Shown here: positions 1 through 10,400 of the stretch, piece after piece
Layout of the letters: the number at the start of each line of letters is the position of its first letter
How positions within the stretch are numbered: position 1 is the stretch's first letter
Origin: Puccinia triticina
Taxonomy: Eukaryota; Basidiomycota; Pucciniomycetes; Pucciniales; Pucciniaceae
Assembly (NCBI RefSeq): GCF_026914185.1
Contig: NC_070559.1
Location: forward strand, 6,493,501-6,557,500
Direction of reading: 5' to 3'
DNA length: 64,000 nucleotides
The notes under the pieces: model-generated
Databases searched by the model: none
The model's input: only the letters and a program-made list of their open reading frames with translations
What the model was told of the DNA's origin: nothing
Translations under genes and position numbers: made by a program

Positions 1-880
1 TTTGGTATTTTAAATAACTGATTGAAAAATATTTTCTCCTCTTGAAACAAGCCCAGAAATTTATGATTTGTCATGTGAGAGGGGTAAATCTGGTATCTGT
101 GCAAAATCAAGTAACATAATATACAGCTGTTATATTTACATGACATTTCCCAATAGCTTTAAATCATGTGGTCTTGATGTTAATTCAGTTTTTTAAAAAG
201 AAGCATTGATAATAAGTTTGAGTTTGAGCAATGACATGGCATGTGCTCCACATTTAAATAGATTCACTTGATATGAATATGAAAACTCGCCATATATTCT
301 ATCAATTATTCTGACTTTCTTCATGCTACTACTAAATTCCATCCCATTACTCAGTTCAGGGAGCTATTCAATAATATATCTATTGATGGATAGACAAGAA
401 CACGTGTTTTCTATATGAGATGAAGCTAAATCAGCACTATAAATAGTGGCAAATATTTCTTTATGTAGCAGATCAGACAGTGCTTAACGCCAATCCCGTA
501 GACTTTGCAATCAACGACAGACTGCACACGTTTCCAATTGGCGTGTTGCTGAATAAACCGGCGAAAAAACACAGGCCACAAGAGTGCAATCAGTTTCAAA
601 AAAAACATATATGTATCCATACAATGTGAGGAAGGAGATAGACCTCATTGAGATTCTTGACACTCAGCAGACCGAGCTTAGTGGCCCCAATGCCACCAAG
701 ATCACAGAGGAAGCAGGTGAGGCCTTGGGGTTGAGGAAGCCCAAGTGGGTGGCGGCGAGCCTGATTGAGGGGGACAAGAAGTAGTCAAAGTCCAGGAATA
801 TTGTCTACAGCATTGGGGAGTAGTGGGCCAGGTGTCGGCCCACGTCTATTTGTAGCTGGACGGAGCCGGGGACAGAGATT
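1..880. other. Region without a recognised gene
   Basis: Bases 1-570 are AT-rich and show nothing recognisable. A short open stretch at 611-784 on the plus strand (about 58 codons from the first ATG, ending TAG) could be an exon fragment, but I do not recognise it. A minus-strand open stretch at 426-620 resembles degraded transposase coding sequence in composition only. Confidence 0.4.
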
Positions 881-1480
881 GTCGTCCATTTTGCATATCG
901 GGCTGTGTGCACACCCATTTGTTTGTTTTAGTCTGCCGTTCCGAGACGTACATGTGGATGCGGGGCCCAATTTCTTGGTCCAGATGTCGAAGATCTGTCT
1001 GAGACTGTTGGAGCGGCCAACGAGGGACTGGGAGATGGTATTGAGGTGTGCCACGAAGGCTTGACAAGTTCGCGCAGGCTGAGGCTTGTCCTCCTCAGAC
1101 TATTGGGGGCCGTCCTGCTGCTTCTGCTCAAACGAGCTCGGCAGAAATTCACGAGGACGTTGGAGGGCGAGCAGCGTGTAGTCCAAGAAGCTGAAAAGCT
1201 GGTCGATGGCGAGACTGAGCCCATAGGCCACGAGCCCGTCCACCCGGCGCTCGAACAGCCGCTCTTCCGTGCCTGCCCGGCTCAGGAAATCAGTCTGGTC
1301 AACGCCCCCCGAGAACGCTTGCTCGGCAAACACCTCAACCATCTCTTGCACCGTGTTTGAAAACTCCAGCAGTCCGATATGATTGCCCAGACTCTGCTCG
1401 ACGCCGCCGTTATCTTCTCCCAGCTCTGCAGACGGCATCATCCACAACACCTTAGTCATTCTTGGCGGTTTCAAAGAATT
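880..1480 (-). pseudogene. Sec10-like exocyst subunit fragment
   Basis: The minus-strand translation from about 1,440 down to about 950 resembles the central part of the exocyst subunit Sec10. It has an asparagine-rich start, a segment reading LLEFSNTVQEMVEVF, then DFLS, then LFERRVDGLVAYGL and a C-terminal stretch with LVGRSN. Sec10 tethers secretory vesicles to the plasma membrane and normally has about 700-900 residues, so only about 160 are present. An in-frame stop lies near 1,100. The piece is GC-rich beside AT-rich DNA and sits inside a Helitron-like unit ending at 2,563, which suggests a captured gene fragment rather than a resident gene. The family assignment is from remembered motifs and should be tested by a protein search. 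Confidence 0.5.
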
Positions 1481-2130
1481 TCTGGCGATGTGGGGTCTGG
1501 AAGGGCTGGAAAGAGATGATGAGTGCTTGGCGGTCTACAGTGTTGGGTGTGGTCGCGGTCAAGGGAGTGAAGTGCTCTGAGTGTGGGCTGCTGGGGCTGT
1601 TCTCCTCTTTCTAAGTGGTGAAAACGCGAATCATCGGGTCCTGACAGTGGCTGCTAGGGGAAGCTATTCACACCGGTGAGGCGTGGTGTGCTGCAGAAGT
1701 GGTTACAGGAGGGTCCGTGTGACGTGGATGGAAAAGACTGTCATGGTAGCTGGGCCAATCAACGTTAAAGCAATGATGGTCGCAAGGGCTGCGGGGTGGG
1801 TTGTGTGAGGTGAGGGCAAATAGGAGGGAGGCAAGCGTGTATGTACAGGCGTCTTGCGTTAGAATTCTGCGTGACCAGCGCAGTTGTTGTGGATTTGTTT
1901 CTTGTTACCAGACTGTGGCGTCGTGATTGCACAATCAATGCCGCACAGGAAGCTTCTTAGCATGTTTTCTGGCGATGGTTGTCTTCATGGTGCTGACAAT
2001 GAGAAGAACCAGTCCATATGTTGATCCAAGGGTCTTATCGCGAATGACAAGGGTGGAAACACGGCCGGGGAAGCGACACATGGAACACCATTGTGTATAA
2101 AAGGAAGGGCTTGATGAACATCAATACCCC
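1481..2130. other. Region without a recognised gene
   Basis: This is GC-mixed sequence between the Sec10-like fragment and the conserved Helitron 5' region. No convincing coding pattern or repeat was seen. Confidence 0.4.
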
Positions 2131-2563
2131 CAGGGCATCCTCTGCCGCTGCACTTCCAGCGGCCGGTTTGTCCTTGCCCCTCCGCTGTTGCACATGCGCA
2201 GTCTGAGGGGCTGAAGAGTGGGCCCCCCACGGGTCTGCAGCCTTAGCTGCGGGCCGGGGGCCTTCACGTCCATCACTTTTGACCCGTGCGCTTGACGCGG
2301 GCTGGGTGGTGAGCCTGGGGGCACGGCTTTGCCGATGTTGGAAGGCTGGTAGAGATTTTCTTGTCAATAAAATCAGATTTTTCTTATGTAAGATTCCCCT
2401 TTTTTTGTAGTGGGAAAACCCCACCTGTTTTTTTTTTTGTTGAATTTTTGTTGATGGGGAAACCCATGATGTTTTTATTTTCTCATTTTGTATAATGGTA
2501 AGGGGGAACCCTTGATCTTTTTTTTTAATTTTGGGAAAAAACTGTGTCTTTAATAAACTTGGA

Positions 2564-3105
2564 TAATATACCAGCTCGACAAGAGAGGAGATCGCCGGGA
2601 GGAGAGTCCCTCTTGGCAAGCTGGTATACACATACCAGCTCACTGGGAGCTGTCCCCCTTGCACGCCCACTCCCACGCCTGTACAACAACTGTACACACC
2701 CAACAATGGGTGTGTACAATAAAAAAAAGGGTGTGCCCCTCCACACACCGTTTTTCAAAGGGCATGGGTGTGGGCCTGCCCCCAGGAGGGGAGTGTGCGT
2801 TTATCAACACCAAGAAACTATTGGCATGAAAACACCTCAAGACAGCTTGCAATGGCGGAGAAGCCATTCCGGACTAAATGCATGAAAGTAAGGTTAGACT
2901 TCATACGTCAAACCCTGTGGGGCTCCTTGCTTATGCACTCAAGAGACCCGCCCATATTAATTCAATACTGGAAAAACCTGTGAGAGCGTGTCTGACCTCA
3001 AACTTTGGATGATCCAATGGTTCCTTTGCATTGCTCAGGAATAGCCCTCACAAGAATGGCCACTGAGTGGCCAGTTTTTGATGGTTGTACTTGAAAAAAT
3101 ATGTA
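2564..3105. other. Spacer between Helitron C and a mariner-like end
   Basis: It contains short inverted motifs (ccagctcgac, ataccagct) and gggtgtg repeats near 2,690-2,790, suggesting a decayed foldback repeat. No gene was recognised. Confidence 0.35.
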
Positions 3106-3211
3106 CAGTGGGTCATCTAATGTTTTTGGCACCACATTTTTGAATGCAGAAGCTCAGGCCAGAGCCTTTAAGTCATTAGATTGGCTACAGGGGTGGAAAA
3201 TAAGTTCCTAA

Positions 3212-4264
3212 GAGCATCCACCACCGTCTCTGTAAACCCGCTCGGTAAGGCAGATTTACAGAGTATGTAAGGGATTTTACACCCCCATGCCCTCTTTAGG
3301 GCTCTTTAGCTAAATGTTTGTTCGGTAAATCTTTAAGGCTCGCTAGATTTACCCACCGCTAAAGAGCCTCCGTAAGGAAGATTTTGCAGAGCCTACATAA
3401 TGCTACATAGCTGCATATGTATAACCCTCACCCCCCCCCCTCCGGGCCTCCACCAACAAAAAAAAACTTGGATGACCCGTCATCGATAGACCGGGATGTA
3501 CATAACAACTATCAACAGGAGGACCAACCATTGAAAGACCGGGCATCAATAGGATGCCAGGGTGTCAATACAATGACCGGTCATTGATAGACCGCTCATA
3601 ACATAACGGTCATTGATACAACGACCGTTCATCAATATACTGGTGATTCATTGATACAATGACTCAGACCGACTGGTAATTGATAGACCGGGTATCAATA
3701 GGATGCCCGGTCATTGATAGACCGGGCATCAATACGATGACCAGTCATAACAAAACTAGGATAACCTGTCATCGATGTGACCGGTGATCAATAGGATGAC
3801 CGGGCATCCGATTGGATGACCGTCATGTTGTTCAATACAGGATGACCGGTCATTGATGTGACCGATACAATGACCGGTCATTGATGTGACCGATACAATG
3901 ACCGGTCATTGATGCGACCGATAGGATGACCGGTCATCAATGTGACCAATAGGATGACTGGTCATCAATGTGACCGTTGATACAATGACCGGTCATTGAT
4001 GTGACCGATAGGATGACCGGTCACCAATGTGACCAGTAGGATGACAGGTCATCGATAGGATGACCATTGTGTGTGTTGCTTAAAGAGGGGTGTACATATT
4101 TATGTATGTAGACACCAGGGTGGCGGTGGTGTCTTTATCTAAATTGGTGTTGCCTACCGAGCGGCTACCTAGCGATGAGGGTGAGTTTTTTCTTTAGCTA
4201 AGCAACCAAGCCTCGCGGGACTCGCTGGCTACCTAAATATTTACCTAGACGGTGGTGGATGCTC
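3212..4264. mobile_element. PIF/Harbinger-type MITE, 1,053 bp
   Basis: The element has a perfect 18-bp terminal inverted repeat, GAGCATCCACCACCGTCT, at both ends. It is flanked by TAA at 3209-3211 and 4265-4267. The homologous repeat at 51,541 has the unoccupied site (cctaagaatgatt at about 51,642) with a single TAA, which directly proves the insertion and a 3-bp duplication. A 3-bp TWA duplication is characteristic of PIF/Harbinger. No transposase is encoded. The interior is mostly a minisatellite. Confidence 0.85.
3470..4065. repeat. Minisatellite inside the MITE
   Basis: Imperfect tandem copies of a roughly 27-bp unit built on gaccggtcattgatgtgacc, alternating with gataggat or gatacaat. 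Units are partly palindromic around ACCGGT. Confidence 0.7.
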
Positions 4265-7226
4265 TAAGAATGATTATGAAATAAAAAAAAGTAAAAATAA
4301 AAAAATGAAAAATGTGGAAATTTTTTAATTTCTTGCAAATTTCTCAGAATGTTCATTACTGTTCAAACCAAGGAGAGAAAAATTGGAGAGAAAAGTATGC
4401 CATACAACAAGAATGATAAAAAATGAAAAATTTTGAAACCATTTTCAATGATTTTTTGGGTGGATGGGTTATCAACCAATTTCATTTGAACTGAGGGACT
4501 GTAGCCCAAATCACCACTAATTTGACTCAATCCAAGTATATTAAAGCATGAGATTCCTACAAAAAAAATCAAGGGTTCCCCCTACATTTTGATCAAAAAT
4601 ACAAAAAAAAATCAAAGGTTTCCCCTTTTTACAGATTTTCATAAAACCATCCGAGGTGCACCATGCTGGACAACATAAAATTTCCACAAAAATAAGGCCA
4701 CACAGTAAGAATCAAGCCCGCACCCAGCCACCCAACGTCAGCAAGCTGACATACCGTGGCCCACCGTCCATCCCTGTCTAGCAGGGTTAAAAAACGGTGG
4801 GAGGAAGACCCCCAGCCGTTAAGCACAAGGGGGGCCCACGAATATCCCCCATCGAACTGCGCAACTGCAACAGCGGATGGGGGTGAGACAACCACCCAAC
4901 TGGAAGCCAGTCGGGAAAGTTGCCTGAGGCCATATCTGAATGCCTCGCAGCTCCTTTTATCCTCAAAAGTCCAACGGTGTGTGTTGTTGCCTCTGGCCGT
5001 CGTCTCATCTTCCTCAACCGTCACTGACATCAACTGGTTGCAATGCCCCAGGGCCCCCATCATACGCCACATGAAACAATAGTCGCCACGCCTCTAGCTC
5101 CTTGGACCCGTTTGAAACACAAGATGACAGCCCCATCCCCATTGAGTTGTCCTCCGGCCTTATTCTACTGATATTTTTCCGCCTCAACATACCCTTCAAA
5201 CGCACAGTCACCGATGTATTGCACGCCATGCGGACTAACTCACCTCGCCTTGACTACCCTTGATCCCTCGCGCAACCAGCCCAGCCACCTAGAAAATCTG
5301 GTCCAATCGAGCACTGTTTGAACCTTCTCAACAACTCAGTCACCAACATCCCAGACACTTCACACTCGCATCAACCTTTTTCCCCAATTCACCAGATCAG
5401 CCGTTGCCGCCGACCTCGACTGCCGCAGAAGCCGCAACGCCAAACCTACCCTGTCCGCCACAGTATCTATTCAAAATACAGTTCAGGAATTTACCAGTCC
5501 AGCCTCACCCGACCCTTCGCCTGAGCACGCCCCCTCCCCTATTTTCAGAGAATAATCTTCTTTGGACAGCTCTCAGGTCAAGCGCGCCTGGAGCGATGCC
5601 ACTCTTTCCGGTCAACTTCAGCGCGTCCGTTTTTGGTGGGACGAACATACCTTCTCGCCGGAGCTACTCGATGAAAGGCTCAATGTCTGGCTTCAGTCGC
5701 GATGGAGCACTCAAGCTTGATTTCAGATCTGCAACTCCTATTCCGACCAGAGAATCCGCCAGTCCCTCAAATATGAATCACCTCATAGTCAACGCCGTCG
5801 GCACGATTGTAGAACTTTCCATGAGTTCGGGCAATTGCCCAGGCCTAGGCCCGCAATATTCTATCGTAGTGGCTCACAAGTTATGTGATACCATTGTTTT
5901 CGGTGATGGCAAAGATATCTGACAAGCATACATGTCAACTTTAAAAAGGTGACTGTCAACTTTGTGATTTCCCCGACCCTATCCCCAACCATAGGCCTCA
6001 ATTTGAGCGTCTTCGGTTGCCGAGCATGGTTTTCCGGCTAGTTGATTGGGGTACAAATTCCAAATTGACGGTGTATTGTTAAAGTGAGGCAATTTCTAAC
6101 CATTAGCAGTAATGTTGGACGCAATTAACCTTTATTTTCTCATCAGGTTGTCTCGGGCCGAGTCTCTGGCGCGAGTGATGCTCATGAGTGACTTGTTAGC
6201 GGTAATGACAACAGGGACGGATGATCTCCGGACATTGTTAAGCACCTTTGGGCGCTCTGTTGTCCAACTGGATTTATTTAGCAATAGGAGCTTCTAAATG
6301 ACGGGGACAAACCTGCTCCTCTATCATTCCTAGATGTGCAGCCATCTGATGGTTGCCTATTCTCATTTGATTGCCATTTTTTGTGCCATGATACTGGCCG
6401 GGCTGCCTCGGCGTTTCAAATTTTTGTTGCTGGCGTGGGGTAACTGGTTGCCAAAGGTTTTGCCTGGACTGTGATAAATGTTGGTACAATTAGCATAATC
6501 AAGGAAGTGAATTTGTCAGCTCCGGTCTCTTATGTGACACGGAGTTGATGGGATTTTGATACGCGCTGTAGCGGCTGGAGTAGCGGCCAGCGGAAAAAGG
6601 GCCACACTATAACCTTAAAGGCCAATGGGAATAAACCACACCTCGACGCTGAACAGCGGAGGGGCTAGCACCCTTATGTAATAAGGGGACGCGGCGAGAT
6701 TACTCAAGCCTGGCGCCGTGGCTACACAAGGAATGAGCTTCTTTTCTTCTAGGATACAGGTGTTATGACACCCACCTGTACCTATGGGAAAATACACGAA
6801 GAGGATAGAAGCTGTAAAAGGAAAAGGTCAGTAGATTATGATAAAAACCCCACTCACTTATAGTTCAAAGTCAGGTATTCAGGTTTGTATGTGTAATAAT
6901 CTTGGGGGGAGATCTCTCCAGGGGAAAGGTCCCCCCTTTTATATTACAGGATCCTGATCCTCCTTTGAGTCAAGGCCCCAGAGGGATCCTTAACTCCAAG
7001 GAGGGGGAGAGGATCACGGAATTCAGGAGAGGGATTTACATAATTAGTTATGTAATCTCTCTATTTGTATGTAAATTGCTCTTAATAAGGATAAATACAT
7101 AGAGAGATAATCTTATCTCTCTCTGTATGTACAATATGTAATAAGTGTGAAATAAAGTTAATTACATACTCAAAAGAGTGTGTAGTTAAATACATAATAA
7201 TAATACATTGTAATAAAAGGTATAGT

Positions 7227-7320
7227 TATAATGTAATGACAGGGAATTGAACTCATGACTCTATGTACATGAGTCAATTACTAATGGAGTCTTTGACCAT
7301 TGGGTTATAAGACATATACT
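7227..7320 (-). other. tRNA-like sequence within the LTR
   Basis: On the minus strand the sequence has an A-box-like TATAACCCAATGGTC and a B-box-like GAGTTCAATTCCC about 60 nt apart. The equivalent in LTR copy C (about 39,980-40,070) reads GAGTTCGATTCCC and ATGGTTA, closer to tRNA consensus. No full cloverleaf could be closed, so it is a tRNA-derived relic or internal Pol III promoter, not a functional tRNA. Confidence 0.4.
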
Positions 7321-7495
7321 TCTCACTTGTAGACACATGGCCTTAGACTCCAAACATTGTTTGATGTTCCGCGGGGAATATCTCGTAGGGGTCACGTAAT
7401 ATCCGGTAAGTACTCGGAGTATCCGGTCGGATTATCGTATCTTGCTCCCCTCTCAAAGGCAACCGCGAGAGACCATCTCTTCATCCTGACAAACA

Positions 7496-10400
7496 TTGAA
7501 CAGGTCAAAAGGAACATCAACAGCAGTAGCAGTAGCCGAAGACAAACTCATCGATGCCCTCGTCAACAAGATCATGGCCAAGCTATCCAACCAGGCCAAC
7601 CCCATCTCAGCCCACTCGAGACAGACGTACTCATCCGCCAGTCATGCAGCACACTATTCGAGATGTGCTGCCAGCGACTGCCTTGCGTCATCCAAAAACT
7701 ACTCCAGGAACTAGCCTCACCCTCCCACGTGAGCTGCACTAACTATACCTGGCTGACTCACTCACTGACTCCCTTCCGTCAACAGCCCTTCACCTCCGAC
7801 GAACAGACGGGCCTCGTCAACCATCTGCGCACACAGCTCTTTGTCATCAAGATCCTCTGCTACTGCATGTCATACCACTGGGCCTGGCACCGCGACCAGG
7901 TCGCCCTCGCCAGCCACGACCCACCTCCCACGCCCCACCACCCCAGCCAGGCCCCCAAACCATCGCTCACAGACTGGGTCGACTCCCCCCAGCTTGACGA
8001 CAACCTTGCCAAGCAGCTCGTCGCCACCATCAGCTTCTTCCTCAAGGCGCACCAGCACTTCGAAGACGCCGGCGCCGCCCTCGGACCCATCGGCACCCAG
8101 CCCAGCAGCATCAACATCAACAGCACCAGCAGCAGCAGCAACACCACCAGCAACGCCTACGAGCCGCACCGCAAAGCCACCCTGGCCGCCGCAAACCCGC
8201 ACTCGATCTTCGGCCCCGCCCCCGACAGAGACGGCGACGAGAAGCCGATCGTCCCCTCCCTCATGGGCGACATCCTCACCCAGGTCTCCAAGATCTGCTT
8301 CTTCGTCTCCGCATCCAACTGGACCATCGTCACCGGCAAGATCAAGAACCGGATCGCCTGCTGGTCCGGCCCCGAAGAGCTCCCGGACCGCTCAGAGACC
8401 CGGCTGCTCGAGTTCTGCTCGCTCAACCGCCACCGGCTCAGCTCGATCGTCCGCGAGCTCTCCGCCCAGTTCGTCCACCTCAAGCGCGCCGCCCAGTCCG
8501 ACATCGCCCTGGCCCTCAGACGCTCGATCTGGAACTGGATCGAGACCTATCCGAACGAGTATGCCAGCCTGGTCCGCTCCAACGGCCGGCTCGAGGGCGC
8601 CCCAGACGTGCTCTTCGAAGTCGCCCACGGCCTGTCCCAGAACGGCAAGAAGCGCGCATACACCTGGCCGACGATGCCCATGCTGCTCGCCGTCTGCCCC
8701 GACATCGTCCTCAGATCACCGTCGGCGACCGCAACCGCTCCCAAGTCACCGCCCGCAAGGCCGCGTTCATCGAGCGTCTGCGCAAACATCTCAAGGCGGT
8801 CAAGATGACCGACGTGGCCACGGCATGCTGTGTGGACCTCTGCAAGGCCGGCCACCTTCTCGCCCAAGATGACCGCCGAGGGCCCCGGCCTGCGGCTGCT
8901 GGCTTTAGACCTCGTCGGCGACCTCAACTCGCGCCTGCTCGACCCCTCCAAGCCGTTCACCAACTCCGAGGGCGTCGTCGAGATCCCGCTCATGTCCGAG
9001 GCCCTTGCCGCGCTCTGCAAGCTCGACCGCCACTTCGTCGACACCACGCTGCTCGAGAAGTGTCTGTCCCGGACGAGCTTCGTGCCCTTCCAGATTGCCT
9101 TCATCCAGGCCTGCCACAAGCTGGCCAGCGACCCCGAGATCCCGCCCCGCTCCTCCTCCTCCTCCCGCTCCTCGTCCCGCTCCTCCTCCTCACACCCTCA
9201 CCCAGAGGATCGGCCGTCGGAGGACGAGGACGACATGGCGAACTGGAACGTCAAGCTCAAAGAGCTCTACCCCGCCATCGCCTCCTCCCTCAGACACGTG
9301 TTCATGAGCGCGGTGCTCGAGACCAACCAGTTCCACATCCTCATGCGCTCCAACTCCAAGCTCATCACCGGAGGCGACGAGAGCGGCCAGAAGACGGAGC
9401 TGGTCCGGGCGCTTCTCAACCTGTGGACCCAGAACACGACGCTGGCCTTCTTCGTGCCCCCCCTCGACCCGCCATCCCCGCCACCACCACCACCAACAAC
9501 ACACGGGCTGGTCTGCGCACAAGCTCAATTTGCGGCTCGCCTCGGGCAACAACATCGACCCGGACGACCTGGAGATGTTTGTGTATCTGACGACGCTGCT
9601 CCTGAACAACCGCAACCCGCGGCCGGTGCGCCAAGCGGCAATGACCGTCCTGCGGGCCTACCACCATCTCTCCTCCTTCGCCGCCTCCAGACCGGTGGCC
9701 CTGGGCCGCGGGCTCCCGGGGGCCGAGCTGCTCCCGCTCGGGCTCAGACAGGCCCGCGCCATCGTCGGGATCGCCGTGCTCAAGGCGCTCCTCGAGACCT
9801 GGGTGTTTCGCGAGGAAGAGCGCGAGGTGCTGCGGCTGCTCAAGGCGTATCTGGACCGGTTCAAGGAAGCGATCGAGTGGAGCAAGCGGGGCCACAGCGT
9901 GCGTTTCCATGTCCCCCTCTGCCCCTGGCCTGCTGAAAGGAAGCTGATGATTCGCGGAGACGAGACAGCCGGGGTTCCTGTTCGCCAGTGAGTCCAACAC
10001 CCACGACTGGCTCGTCTTCGGCCACCTCCGCCTCGCCGTCCCGCTCGGCCTCTGCACCGTCAACCAATACAACCTGGCACTCCTCCTGCGCTGCTCCAAG
10101 GAGCTCATCAGAGTCTTCGAGAAGCATCCCCACGTCCTGCGTCTCTGTTGCCTCGACGCGAGTCTATCGGCCGCCCAGCTATCGGCGACCTTGCAGGGCC
10201 TGCCGGACAACGGCAAAGGGCTCGGCGGTCAGCCCTCTTTCTCTCCGCAGGAAAACCAACCCTGTGCTTACGTGTGTGTGGTTCTTTCTGTGTGCAGGTC
10301 ACGTGGCCCAGGCTAAGAGGGCCAAGCTCGTCATGCACACCATCGCCTCCAACTCGCCCATCATCGATCCCCTCTGGAACGAGGCCCTCCGCCGCTGGAA

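Larger units (their letters stand above)
1..2563 (-). mobile_element. Helitron C, 5' end and body (runs off the window)
   Basis: Read on the minus strand, the terminus at 2558-2563 is TCCAAG followed by TTTATTAAAG, preceded by A at 2564. This closely resembles the 5' terminus of Helitrons A (4531) and B (54896), which begin TCCAAGTATATTAAAG after an A. The subterminal block at about 2,130-2,560, with its ggggaacccttgat motif and GC-rich stretch, also resembles the same part of Helitron B (about 54,540-54,896) but is diverged. No hairpin plus CTAG 3' terminus was found in bases 1-2,500, so the other end probably lies outside the window. No Rep or helicase domain is visible, so the unit would be non-autonomous. 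The body holds the Sec10-like fragment. Confidence 0.5.
3106..4530 (+). mobile_element. Tc1/mariner-like element, left part (interrupted)
   Basis: A copy begins with CAGTGGGTCATCTAATG directly after TA at 3104-3105. The same sequence begins at 51,541 after TA. The start TA|CAGTGGG is typical of Tc1/mariner terminal repeats. The two copies run together to about base 4,460 (left) and 51,825 (right), except for the 1,053-bp insertion at 3,212. No transposase coding region or matching opposite terminus is visible. Helitrons A and B follow each copy directly, at different positions. Confidence 0.45.

Noticed and set aside
3470..4065. Possible CRISPR array
   Set aside because: Units vary, no fixed repeat alternates with unique spacers, and the context is a eukaryotic MITE interior.
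7841..8872. Long Ser/Pro/Thr-rich open frame overlapping the neurofibromin-like exons
   Set aside because: It is the second frame of a GC-rich coding exon; only the other frame shows family motifs and splice consistency.
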